Source of the DNA: Oreohelix idahoensis
Lineage: Eukaryota; Mollusca; Gastropoda; Stylommatophora; Oreohelicidae
Direction: 5' to 3'
DNA: 64,000 bases
Assembly: GCA_024509875.1 (NCBI GenBank)
Contig: JAMPIV010019861.1
Coordinates: 1 to 64,000 of the forward strand
Part shown: positions 44,701 through 55,159 of the stretch, piece after piece
How positions within the stretch are numbered: position 1 is the first letter of the stretch
Layout of the letters: each line of letters starts with the position of its first letter
Position numbers and translations under genes: made by a program
The notes under the pieces: model-generated
What the model was told of the DNA's origin: nothing
The model's input: only the letters and a program-made list of their open reading frames with translations
Databases searched by the model: none

Positions 44701-45300
44701 AGCGTGCAGTAGTCATATTGTTTCTTTGTCTCATCAGAAACACCTGGGATCTATACGAGGACAATCCTACCTGGATGGCTGTGTTAAATTAATTGAATTA
44801 CTTGTTTTTTGAATGACTACTTTTTGCTGTTGATATTTTGTTTCGCATTAAGTAAGTACACGATGGGGTAGCTGACCCAAACCCAGTCCATTTTACGAAA
44901 TGCCGGAAAGGGTGCAGTGTTATTTTTCTTTGCCCTCCTTACGGCCACTGTAACACAAGGACGATGCTAACTTATTTGCCTGGAATGTATCTAAAACTAC
45001 AAGGAATAATCATAGAGACCCGATGATTCATGGGGTTCAGATGCAAAATGTATTTTTGGAGATTAATAGTCTAGTCAAAAAAATTAGAAGGAAGTTGATG
45101 GTGTCAGAGTTAGCTTTGTTTCAAAATGAATATCTTTTTTGTCCTTTAAACATTACCTGACGGTCGCGGTTTCATGCGCGTCTTTCAAGATTTGGTGACT
45201 ATGAAGAAAGACAATTGTATTTAGCTAATACCCTCTTCGAGCTGTAGTCAGCACTAACGTCAGCATCATTGTCATTGTACACTGCAACAGACCGAAAGGT
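44701..45300. other. No recognisable feature
   Basis: No open frame or repeat of known type. Confidence 0.5.
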
Positions 45301-45305
45301 CTTTG

Positions 45306-45605
45306 TTATTTGGATATGCGCCCTAATAACCAACGCCTGTTAGCGTCTTGCAGGGCAGCAACAAACTGTCTCCACCTTGCTCGGTCGGCAGCCATCCTTC
45401 GTGTGATGCTCCAGCTCTGGTTCGCATTTTGCATCTCTGCCTCCACAGTTCTCCGATAGGCAGTTTTTGGTCGGCCCCGATTTCGCTTTCCCTCTGGAGT
45501 CCACAGAATGACAGTTCTGGTAATGGTGTCGGGGTCTTTTCTGAGGATATGGCCAACCCAATTCCACCATCTTCTCGCTATGATGGTGCGCATGATTTCT
45601 AGGTG
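45306..45605 (-). mobile_element. LINE C-terminal fragment
   Basis: Minus-strand frame (45593-45306) reads RRWWNWVGHILRKDPD, then LWTPEGKRNRGRPK and RRMAADRARWRQFVAALQDA, the C-terminal end of a LINE ORF2. The same protein end occurs on the plus strand at 47400-47680 and, as its last bases, at 61790-61875, so this LINE family has at least three copies here. Confidence 0.85.
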
Positions 45606-46626
45606 GCTCCGAGTTAGCAGTTCTTGTGAATATTAACCAGCACGTTTTAGGCTTTATTCTGGTAACTCTCCTTTATAGTCATTATCATTTCCATGTTCAC
45701 TTCTTATGAAGCATGGAAACAATGTTACAACTGGCATCCCTGCACGAGCATATTCATGGTATGCTCCAGCAGTGATTTATGTAGCAACTTATTTTATTTG
45801 ATGATGTTGCCAGCCCTATATACAACCAAATATTAGCCACTTCATATGACGTACTTGAAAGGGGGGGGGGGGGGGGGGGGGGGCCCTATTCTTTCTTAGT
45901 CTCTTCAGAGATTTCCGGGAACTTTGCAGGGGCGTTAACTATACTTGACCTTCCTCAAACGAGCACTTGGAGTTATGTCCTGTAAACAACAAAAACGTGT
46001 GTCTTTCTTCCTCTTGTTTATTATGCTTCGCTCTTTAAGAACTATAGGGCATAAACAGTAGTCAGTTACTGTCACGGCGCACTTTAGCCGTTCGGTGAGC
46101 CGGCTTGTTCGGAAGACGAGCAAGTCGTTCGGAAGTCTCCAAAGGAATCACGGAAGCAGACGAGCGAGTGTGGTCATGTGATTAACTCGAATTTTGGCGC
46201 TAAGTGGATTTCGGCGTCATTCGTTTTTCGTCTGCCACCTAGATCGGGCGTATCGTTGCCAGCTTACGGGCTGTTCATCACTGGCCGTATCAGCGAGGTA
46301 GCGTCTGCTATTAGTTGGAGTCCTGGTGTAGTATGTTCTAGAGAGGTAGATTATTCTCTCGGTTGTTAGTTTTGCATGTTGAGTCTTATGTTACAACGGG
46401 CTAATCATCTGTTTGCCAGACACTTTGATTACATGTTTTGCCCAGGAGCCTTGTGTTCTCTGGGATCCCTCTACACTTCGTTTTACGTGGTAGAAGAGGT
46501 TCCGAATATGAGATGAGTCTTATGTCGTAGTACGAAGTGTATTATGAAGATTGTCAGTTTGACGTAGGTATATTCTTGCCACTCGTGTGAGTGGAGTTCA
46601 CTATAGCAGATAGATTTCTGATGGTG

Positions 46627-46628
<2 letters not shown>
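45606..46628. other. No gene seen; G23 run
   Basis: Contains a 23-base G-run (45861-45883). Around 46080-46150 there is a CG-rich stretch with a repeated GTTCGGAAG word. Open frames at 45935-46123 and 46178-46369 are unassigned. Confidence 0.5.

Positions 46629-46706
<78 letters not shown>
46629..46706. repeat. (TA)n microsatellite
   Basis: An uninterrupted 78-base TA run. The Tyr-Ile-rich open frame crossing it is meaningless. Confidence 0.98.
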
Positions 46707-46709
<3 letters not shown>

Positions 46710-46731
46710 TACTGACTTGCAGTGGTTAGGT

Positions 46732-47725
46732 TGCTCTGCCCAACCTAACCTTTGAGGTGAAGACAGGAGTACGACAGGGATGCCCCTTATCAACCACTCT
46801 ATTTTTAACAGTCATAGACTGGGTGATGCGCCAGACAACAGAGGGCAGTCCAAGAGGAATAAGATGGACTACATTTTCTACATTGGAAGATCTGGAATAT
46901 GCAGATAACATTGCACTTCTAGCACATTCACATCAACACATCCAGGAAAAAACGGATAGACTTAATAAGTTTAGCCAGCAGGTGGGCTTGAACATCAATT
47001 TAAAGAAGTTAGAGGTCATGACGCTCAATGTGAGCAACCCTGAGCCCATATCAGTAAGGAATCAGCAACTGGTACAGACAGACACCTTCACATACCTAGG
47101 ATGCATAGTAATACCAGACGGCGGGGCAGGCAAAGATATCAACATCAGAATGAATAAGGCAAGAACAGCCTTTTTTTAGCCTAAACAACATCTGGAAGTC
47201 CTCTCAATACAGCACAAGCACAAAATTAAGATTATATCAGAGCTGTGTGCTTTCTGTGCTTCTCTATGGTGCAGAATGCTGGAGAGACAGAGAAGGAAAT
47301 GTCGAAATTGTCCTCTTTTCACACAACATGCCTAAGAAAAATTCACCGAATCTTTTGGCCGAATACCATCACCAACCAAGATCTGCTTGCTCGGAGCAAG
47401 CAAGAGAACATGCACACCATCATAGCTGGCAGACGCTGGAGCTGGGTTGGCCATGTCCTCAGAAGAGACCCCGATGCCGTCACAAGAACAGCTATGCTTT
47501 GGACCCCTGAAGGAAAACGAAAGAGAGGCCGACCAAAAACAACCTGGCGGAGGACTGTGGAGGCTGAGATGCAAAGAATGAACCAGAGTTGGGGCACTGT
47601 ACGAAGGATGGCCGCCGACCGAGCAAAGTGGAATCAATTTTTTGTTGCCCTACAAGACGCCACTAGGCGTGATGGCCACTGACTGCTTTGACGGTCAGCG
47701 GCTAAGGATCAAAGAAGAAGAAGAG
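46732..47725 (+). mobile_element. 5'-truncated LINE, reverse transcriptase to 3' end
   Basis: Begins in VKTGVRQGCPLS and continues LEYADNIALLAH (the catalytic YADD is YADN here), FTYLGC, LLYGAECW, then RRWSWVGHVLRRDPD, EGKRKRGRPK and RRMAADRAKWNQF, ending in GAAGAAGAAGAG at 47719-47730. The frame shifts near 47180 and 47260-47300. The Asp-to-Asn change and the shifts mean it is dead. Family as at 45306-45605. Confidence 0.88.
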
Positions 47726-47940
47726 ACTTGCAGGGGTAGCGCTTATATTTATGAATTTCATTATGGCCGTATGGGACCAATTTGTGGTGTTCCTAATAAA
47801 GGTATATTAGCTGTTTTGGAAGCCTTATTTTCTTGTGTCACCCATTGTTCGTATGGTCCCGTAGTGTACACGAGCCATTATATATCTTGAGTTAAATCCA
47901 GCACGGTTAGTGGGAAAGCATAGTAATGGAGCCTGTTATT

Positions 47941-48830
47941 TAATAATAATAATAATAATAAATTCTTTAAGCGCCAAACACGGCGCATAAGGCAGAAACC
48001 AGTGCTCTCCAGGTTGTTCGTTGTGACGCCACTCCTCTTAGCTCTTGCACATTATTTAGGCCCAACGTTCTTCCTTCTCTTATTATTGTTCTTCTGAGTG
48101 TTTCTTTTGGTCTTCCTTTTTTCCGCTTACCCTCAGGAACCCAAGTGAGCGCCTGTAGTGGTATTCTGTTGTTTTGCATTCGTAGGACATGACCGATATA
48201 TGACCATCGTCTTTTCCTTATATAGTCGGAGACATATTTCTGCCTAGAGTCTTCTCTTATTTGTCGATTAGTCTTGAATTCTTTCCAACTGATGTTCATG
48301 AGTTTTCTAATACATTTGTTCTCGAATGTATTCAGCTTGTTCTCCAATGATTTTGTTATTTTCCAACTCTCACAGCCGTATGTTAACACTGAGATAACAT
48401 TTGAATTAAACAGACGAAGCTTGGTATGTATATTCAATGATCGTAATTTCCAAATGTTAGATAATCTATTGAAGGCGCTAGCTGCCAAAGCAATTCTAGT
48501 ATGGATTTCTCTTGTTGTGTCACCATCCTGAGTCATTTTACTGCCTAAATAATTGAAACTTTCAACTTTCTGTAGTTTTTCCCCGTTCAAGATGATATCA
48601 AAGGTCTCGTTAGAAAAGTTCATAGCTTTAGTTTTAGAGGCATTTATTTGGAGACCAATTTTAACCGAGAGATGACACAAATTATTTATTGCTTCTTGGG
48701 ATTGTCTTGGTGTTGAACTTAAGAATGCTACATCATCTGCGAAATCCAGGTCCCCCAGGAATTTTCCATTTGTCCATTTTATACCCAATTGTTCATTGTG
48801 GGTATAGTTTCTCATAACCCAATCAATAGC
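47941..48830 (-). mobile_element. 5'-truncated LINE with (AAT)n tail, long open frame
   Basis: Minus-strand open frame of 282 codons (48815-47967): LDFADDVAFLSS (catalytic motif), FNYLGSKM, LRLFNSNVISVLTYGCESW, RRWSYIGHVLRM, EGKRKKGRPKETLRR, ending in ALCAVFGA. The (AAT)n tail at 47941-47961 is the 3' end. The N-terminal endonuclease and most of the reverse transcriptase are missing. The frame is unbroken, so the copy is relatively young. It is a different family from its plus-strand neighbour. Confidence 0.9.
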
Positions 48831-48942
48831 TATTCCAAAAAGTAGTGGTATTTAACCCCCCCATTTATATACTATTGCTCTTGACACTTACCTTGCAGGA
48901 ACCTGCAGCAGATCACTTTACGTGTTGCTGCAAAGGTTGTTC

Positions 48943-49000
48943 TTTATAGCAGGAAAGGTTGTTCTTTATAGCAGGAAAGGTTGTTCTTTATAGCACTATT
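48943..49000. repeat. 22-bp triplication
   Basis: AAAGGTTGTTCTTTATAGCA occurs three times in a row at 22-base spacing. Confidence 0.9.
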
Positions 49001-49013
49001 GAAGTGTGAGAGG

Positions 49014-49220
49014 CTTGACTATACTAGGTCCAGCTCTACGAAGTGAGGTGACCATTTGTCGTCCTCGCTTCCTTTGTCTTCCTTAATTCAAGAACAGAAT
49101 CAGGTACCCATTTACTGCTAGGTAGGCTGGGACCTGACGCTACCATGTTTCGATCCTTAGCCAGCTAACTTTGCGGCAATCGGCCAGCGCTCTAACCACT
49201 CTGCCAGTTGAACGCTCTAA
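49014..49220 (-). mobile_element. tRNA-derived SINE, copy 1
   Basis: On the minus strand a tRNA-like head (TGGCAGAGTGGTTAGAGCGC as A box region and GGATCGAAAC as B box) is followed by a body with AGTAAATGGGTACCTGATT and GTTCTTGAATTAAGGAAG. The same head-body order occurs at 60150-60310. Confidence 0.8.
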
Positions 49221-49374
49221 TGTGTTTTTCCGCATAATATTATACACTATGAGCTATTGCTCACCTGGAAGTGAATGAAAAACCGACTGCAAGATTTGAA
49301 AGTGACATGAAAGTGACATACAAGTGAAGTTTAATAAAAGCGTGTAATAATAAAAAAGAAATTCATCCTCATCA
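49221..49374. other. Short unassigned spacer
   Basis: Nothing recognised between the SINE and repeat R. Confidence 0.4.
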
Positions 49375-49511
49375 TTCTTAACCATTTTCCTTTGCGTTCC
49401 TTACGGATCATGGGACCACCGTTGTAGCTGGTCCTGTTGGAAGCTAGCACCAGACATTTCCAGGCTCTGGCAGCAGTGGTTATTGTGGTTTACATGATAA
49501 CGTTGCCATAC
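49375..49511. repeat. Dispersed repeat R, copy 2, left part (E4 target)
   Basis: Matches 44515 onward and is interrupted by E4 after CATAC (49507-49511). It continues at 60096 with CATACCCATGCGC, equivalent to CATCCCCATGCAC of copy 1. Confidence 0.6.
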
Positions 49512-49696
49512 TGTTACGCACAGATCTTTTTTCTAAAGACATTGTATAATCATTTTTCTAAAAACATTGTATAATTATTTTTCTAAAGACATTGTATAAT
49601 TAGCTTGTCTGAATTGTACACTTTAATTTTTTGCGGTCAAAGCTAGATAACTCTAGTTTGACTGAACTTACCATTATCAATGACGGTTACCTTCCC
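49512..49696 (+). repeat. E4 LTR head (first ~185 bases), plus orientation
   Basis: Matches 58764-58949 up to GGTTACCTTCCC, including three copies of a TTTCTAAAGACATTGTATAA-type unit. It then switches to inverted LTR end sequence. Confidence 0.9.
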
Positions 49697-49712
49697 CACA
49701 CTGGCCACCAAA

Positions 49713-50083
49713 TGATAAGGTAGAACTGGCCACCAAATGATAAGGTAGAAGATGCCAGCTCTACCGACACCAGGTATATTATAGTTAAAGATGTAGGGTG
49801 TCTTATCTGGTTTTTTGTTGTTTTTGCTGTGTATATATTAGTGAGGTAGTTCAGAGTTACAGCATATGACGTATGACATGTGAAGTCATAACAAAAGGTG
49901 AACTGCTTGGACGTTTCATCATTTATTTGGACGCCACAAATGACAAGTACGTTACAAAGTCATATACATCAATAGTTCAATATATTCAGCGTACTAAAGT
50001 TGAATTCATGGATCTGCATACATTCTCCAAGTTGATACAGATAATCCTAGCTGACGATAGCCTCAGCTTCATCTCATAAATAT
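49713..50083 (-). repeat. E4 LTR tail (last ~370 bases), minus orientation
   Basis: Matches 53808-54180 closely. Includes the duplicated LTR-end/primer-site unit (two TGATAAGGTAGAA words, 25 bases apart). Joined at 50083/50084 to integrase coding sequence. Confidence 0.9.
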
Positions 50084-52387
50084 TCAAAAGAAAGCCGCAA
50101 GAACCCTCGACTTTGTACGGGAAAAACCCATATGTCCAGCACATTGCGAGTCATGAGCATGTTGCAATATTTGCAATCTCATACTCTTAGGCACTAGAAT
50201 TTGAGAATGAGTGGACGTAGTCGAGTCTTGTCCCATACGCACAAGTACGCCGTTCTTCATAGAAATCCAAGACTTTCTATTAGTATTCTGATTTGGATCA
50301 CCTTTTTTTGCTAGAATGAGGAATTTTTGTAAAGAAGGATCTTCTTCTTGCAATTTTATAAATGAGTCACGTGTAATAGTCAAGTGACTATCTTGGTCAT
50401 TTACTTCATCATTATTAGTTAATGAAGTTTGAGGTGGATCCATAGCATGTGATCTTGTGACCACCGCATTGGTGGCTTCAATGTTTTGCTCTTCCCAAAC
50501 AGCAATCTGCTGTGGGGTACATTCCCTAACTCCGTGAATACGACCAATAATAAGGTCCGCAATAGGGTTTGGAAGGAGACACGCCTGGACATCTCCCGTA
50601 AAAAAGGGAGTAGCAATATGTATTATGGCAGTAGGATACTTTTCCAAAGTGCCACCAAATGTTACACATTTGATGACCTTTCTTGTAGCACAGGATGGAT
50701 TTACAAGAGATTGCCTAACACCAATAGTAGTACATCCAGAATCAAATAAAACTGAGACTTGATTACTATTTACAAGACCCTTATGTAGTATAAGAGAACC
50801 GCTCCCGTCATGCGCAACAGAAGCAGCAGGAAGAGCGGGAAGAGGATGACCACAGCTTAAAGTAGTTACGGTAATCGGTTCGAACAGAGTACTGCATTGG
50901 GGACATTTAGTTGCCCTACTAAAGTCAAAGGCAGAACATGTGATAGCATTAGAGTTTTTATCATCATCACCTTGTTTACATGCTCCCTGAGACTCCTGCT
51001 GTACAGAGTTTGCCTGTTGATATCTCTTTCTTTTATGTTGCGATCTACCGCGACCATTATTGCCTCTGCAATTATCATTAAAGTCCCTATTGTAATTGTT
51101 ATCCTGGTTTGAAATCCAGTTTCCATAACTGTCATTACCATTTCTATACTGCTGAGAACCTCTATTATATTGGTTTTGAGGTCTCCGCAAAAAATAGTTT
51201 CCTCTATACTGACTACCTTTGCGAAAATGTCTAAAATTATAGGGAGTAGTATACCATGGAGTATCAGCTTGTCTCCAGTTCTGCGAAGAAGAATCACCCT
51301 GAAATTGGTTGCTATGATTCTGAGCATAATTACGGTTACTCTTCTTATTAAAATTTTGTTGGCTACCCTGAAATTTACGCATGAAATTCGGGCCACAAGG
51401 TGCTGCCGAAGCAACTGGCAGACCTTCTTTTACTTTAGAGTTGCTAATGGTTACGTGAGGATGCACAGTGACATACTGGCAACAATATTCTTCCATTTCT
51501 TTTATGTTTTTAGGCTTACGCTCATGAAGAAAAGAAAGAAAAGTTTCATTGACAGAAGACATAACCTTGTCTCTAAGTAGTAAGTCCATAAGTGCTTCAT
51601 ATGTATGTTCTGTCTTAGACAGCTCAACCCATCGTGAAAAAGTAAGACGTATCTTTGAAATGAATTCAGAGAATTCAACTCCAGTATCTGGCAACATATT
51701 TTTAAATTGAAGACGATAGCCGTCTTCGTTAAGTTGGTACTTCTTTAACAAGACTGCTCTGATAACCTCATAATTGTTCTTGTCAGGCTCTTTTACCATA
51801 CTTAACATACTCAAAGTATCACCTCTAAGTAAATTAGACAACTGATAAACATACAGTGATTTATCTATGTTATGTGTTTTACATGCTCGTTCAAATCTAT
51901 TCACATAAAACGTTATATCGTCACTGGAAGCATTGAATACAGGTAGCTTAATCTTAAAAGTACTTGCATTGAACTTATCTGACACCTTATTTGCATCATT
52001 TGCATTACCAGTGTTCAACAATTTCAACTTTTCTATCTCCAAAGCTAAGAGTTTTTCTTCATGCTCCATTTGTGCTTTTCGATCTTCAGCCTCTCTTTGT
52101 AACTTTTACTCCTCAGCCTCTTTTTCAAGTCTTTTATTTTCAGACTCTTTTTCAAGTCTCTTATTTTCCGCATCCAATTGTAGCTGAATTTTTCTTTCCT
52201 CAGCTTCAGCTTCTCTTTTCTGTTTTTCCATTTCCATTTGGAACCTTCTTTCATCCACTTGCATCTGCAATTTCTTTTCTTCCACCTTTAATGCTTTATC
52301 ATATTGAGTAGTCGCATATTCTTCCAATTTATCACCAGTCTTACCAAGGGATTTCCCTTGCTCAATAAAGTAATCAAGTGTAGACAT
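50084..52387 (-). pseudogene. E4 minus arm: gag, protease and integrase N-terminus
   Basis: Starts at 52387 (MSTLDYFIEQ). The coiled coil is interrupted by an in-frame TAA at 52106-52108; both sides share one frame. Capsid with SCAN-like end (YEALMDLLLRDK, KPKNIKEMEEYC), Asn-rich basic region, CPQC...CGH and protease (LFDSGCTT) follow. The frame is cut inside the integrase HHCC finger at SRTKSRVLAAFF, where it meets LTR sequence. It is truncated by rearrangement rather than by decay. Confidence 0.92.
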
Positions 52388-53807
52388 GATGTCTAATATT
52401 ATGAGTCCAAAACCTGAAATAATTAATTATCTTATTTCAACCTTAATAGTAACAAGACTTAAATAAAGTACTTGTATAATCCCAATGTTTATCCCAATCT
52501 CTGTGGGTAACAAGTCTTTAACAAAGAACTTGTATTATCAAATGTATAATAATATCACAATTCACTTCTTAATCATTAGGGCAATACACAATTTAGTGCA
52601 TAAAATCCATCAGTTATTTATCACAACTGCACTACACAATAGTGCATAAGCAAAAACCACCAGTTTGTTATGATAAGTGCACTATATAAACAATAGTGAA
52701 AGCTAATTACGCAAGAACTATGTAAACAATAACAAAAAACAAAGACAATGTAAACAATAACAAAGATAAAAAAGAATGTAAACAATAACAAGGATCAAAG
52801 ATAATACGAAAACATTCGCAAAAGTCAACTAAATAAACAGCGAAAACTAAAAGAAAATATCACAAAGAATGTGATGACAGATGCGAAAATGTAAACAAAC
52901 AAATGACGTCACAGTGTATAAACGAAAATGGTGTAAAGAACTGAATAATAGCAAAGAGGAGACCTACAAATACAAACAAATCAAAACAAAACTAAAGAAT
53001 GCGAAAAAATAACGAAAACAACACTGCACATTTCGTCACACCTAACAAAAATAGCAATAAATATTGCTAACAATTTCCAATTAAGGAAATTGCTCCTACC
53101 AGAACGCTATCATAAGACCTCTATGACGTGGTATTTCTTATGATAGTCACCTTCCCAACCAGCCCGCTGAAATGTAAACATATAAATATGCAAATAACAT
53201 ATAACATATAGACATGTAAACATATAAACACATAGCAAAAAGTGTGTAAGTGTAGAAGGCTCAGCTAGAACATAAGGGCACAGTTCACGAACAAAACAGG
53301 CCACTTAACTTCTATACGTCCAAACGCCAGTACGGTGCAGAACAGGTGATGATCAGCGTTCTAAGGATAAATGATCCAACGTTGATCGCAACTGCTCCCA
53401 TAAACAGCCATGACGCAGGAACTGAGCTTCTGATATTGAATGAGTTGTTTCGGCACTTGTCCTTCTTCCTTACAATCTCGGCACTTGACTTTCTAACTGC
53501 TATAAATCGATTCGATCGGCACTTGACCTTCTGAATCAGCAACAGTAAATCGATTCGATCAGCACTTGTCCTTCTCAATAAGGAACAGTAAATCGACTGG
53601 ATCGGAATTGTCCTTCTCAATCAGGAAACTTTGATAAATTGACGAGCAGTGCCGAGTACTTCAAAATATTTCCAAATTCAGAAACGCCAGGTAGTTTCAA
53701 AATAATTCATTGAAGGAAGAGAGTTCCAAAATGCTAAACTTGAATGTATGGGTTTGTTGACCCCCTTGAGTGCTGGAACCAGATTAAACCAACTTCTGGC
53801 CACCAAA
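52388..53807 (-). other. E4 leader
   Basis: Minus orientation. The paired-hairpin module lies at 52493-52533, with a further ACAAG...CTTGT stem near 52452-52475. A pyrimidine-AG before the start (minus strand TTATTTCAG/GTTTTGG, around 52413) mirrors E3. ATGTAAACAATAACAA is repeated three times near 52720-52795. Five CGGCACTTGWCCTTCT-like words lie at 53449-53620. The primer-binding candidate TGGTGGCCAGAAGTTGG abuts the LTR. Confidence 0.75.
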
Positions 53808-55118
53808 TGATAAGTTAGAACTGGCGACCAAATGATAAGGTAGAATATGCCAGCTCTACCGACACCAGGTATATTATAGTTGAAAATGATGTAGGGTGTC
53901 TTATCTGGTTTTGTTGTTGTTGTTGCTGTGTATATATTAGTGAGGTAGTTCAGAGTTACAGCATATGACGAATGACATGTGAAGTCATAACAAAAGGTGA
54001 ACTGCTTGGACGTTTCATCATTTATTTGGACGCCACAAATGACAGGTACGTTACAAAGTCATATACATCAATAGTTCAATATATTCAGCATACTAAAGTT
54101 GAATTCATGGATCTGCATACATTCTCCAAGTTGATACAGATAATCCTAGCTGACGATAGTCTCAGCTTCATCTCATAAATATTCATAAATATCAATACTC
54201 CTCTCTGATATACTGGAAGATCGGATGTACAAAATAGGTCCATTACTGTTCACACGTGAATGGCATACATGGAGTACAGGTCAAGCTGACCTTTATAACA
54301 TTCCTAAGTCTAATTTCGACGTAGGTGCAATCGCTGACACAGCGACGTTCGTAGAACATGGAACTGTTCTTCGGGCTAGGTATGACCCGTATACATATAA
54401 ATCTCAAGTATGAAGATACCTGGGGCGTGACTTCTAATCGAAGGACCCCGATTACTGTAATGCATAAGTGAGCAGGAATCGACCATTGTCAAACATAAAG
54501 TTAGATTACAGATTTAGATACGTAAATGAGGTATTACCTTGTTTCGAAATCAACACCACAAAAACACACGCCTCCTGGCGTTTTGAATAATCGAGGGAAG
54601 GACCTTGTAAGCTAACTAACTCACAATACGGCTCCTAAATCCCTAACAAGAATCACAGAGACGCAGAAGCGTCCTACCTGCTTCACAACTTTCTATCAAC
54701 TCCCAGACAAGAAAGCTTCCCAGACGCACTTGACGTCCGGACATGCGCAGAATGCATACAGCTGAGCAAGAATCACACGGGACGAAGTAAGGAACATTCC
54801 AGATCAAGATTTGTAATAAAATCGAGCCTTATATGGACCGAAATCAAGACCTCAACACTAGTTTCAATCATACCAAGAAACAGTTGACCGATACTACCAT
54901 ACAAGGAGAATGGTCACACATCGTTAAAAAAATATGGACCGACGTGTCCCGTCACAAGGGAAGGTAACCGTCATTGATAATGGTAAGTTCAGTCAAACTA
55001 GAGTTATCTAGCTTTGACCGCAAAAAATTAAAGTGTACAATTCAGACAAGCTAATTATACAATGTCTTTAGAAAAAATGATTATACAATGTTTTTTAGAA
55101 AAATATCTGTGCGTAACA
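53808..55118 (-). repeat. E4 full LTR, minus orientation
   Basis: 1,311 bases, starting TGTTACGC at 55118 and ending ...TTATCA at 53808 in element sense. It corresponds to 58764-60095 but has two instead of three copies of the repeat unit near its start. A leader lies on one side and a polypurine tract on the other, as in a solo-LTR circle junction or tandem array. Confidence 0.93.
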
Positions 55119-55159
55119 GATTACCGCACCCCCCGGGAAAAAAAACAACACTGCACATT
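55119..55159 (-). other. E4 polypurine tract remnant plus 18-base copied filler
   Basis: TTACCGCACCCCCCGGG is the reverse complement of the polypurine tract at 58744-58761. It is followed by AAAACAACACTGCACATT (55142-55159), identical to leader sequence at 53015-53032, then by pol in plus orientation. Confidence 0.7.

Noticed and set aside
46554..46793. Tyr-Ile-rich open frame
   Set aside because: It is the (TA)n microsatellite read as protein.
49873..50079. Conserved 68-codon open frame found in three LTR copies (also 53972-54178 and 59729-59935)
   Set aside because: It lies entirely in the E4 LTR; conservation reflects LTR copies. No domain recognised, though an LTR-encoded peptide cannot be fully excluded.
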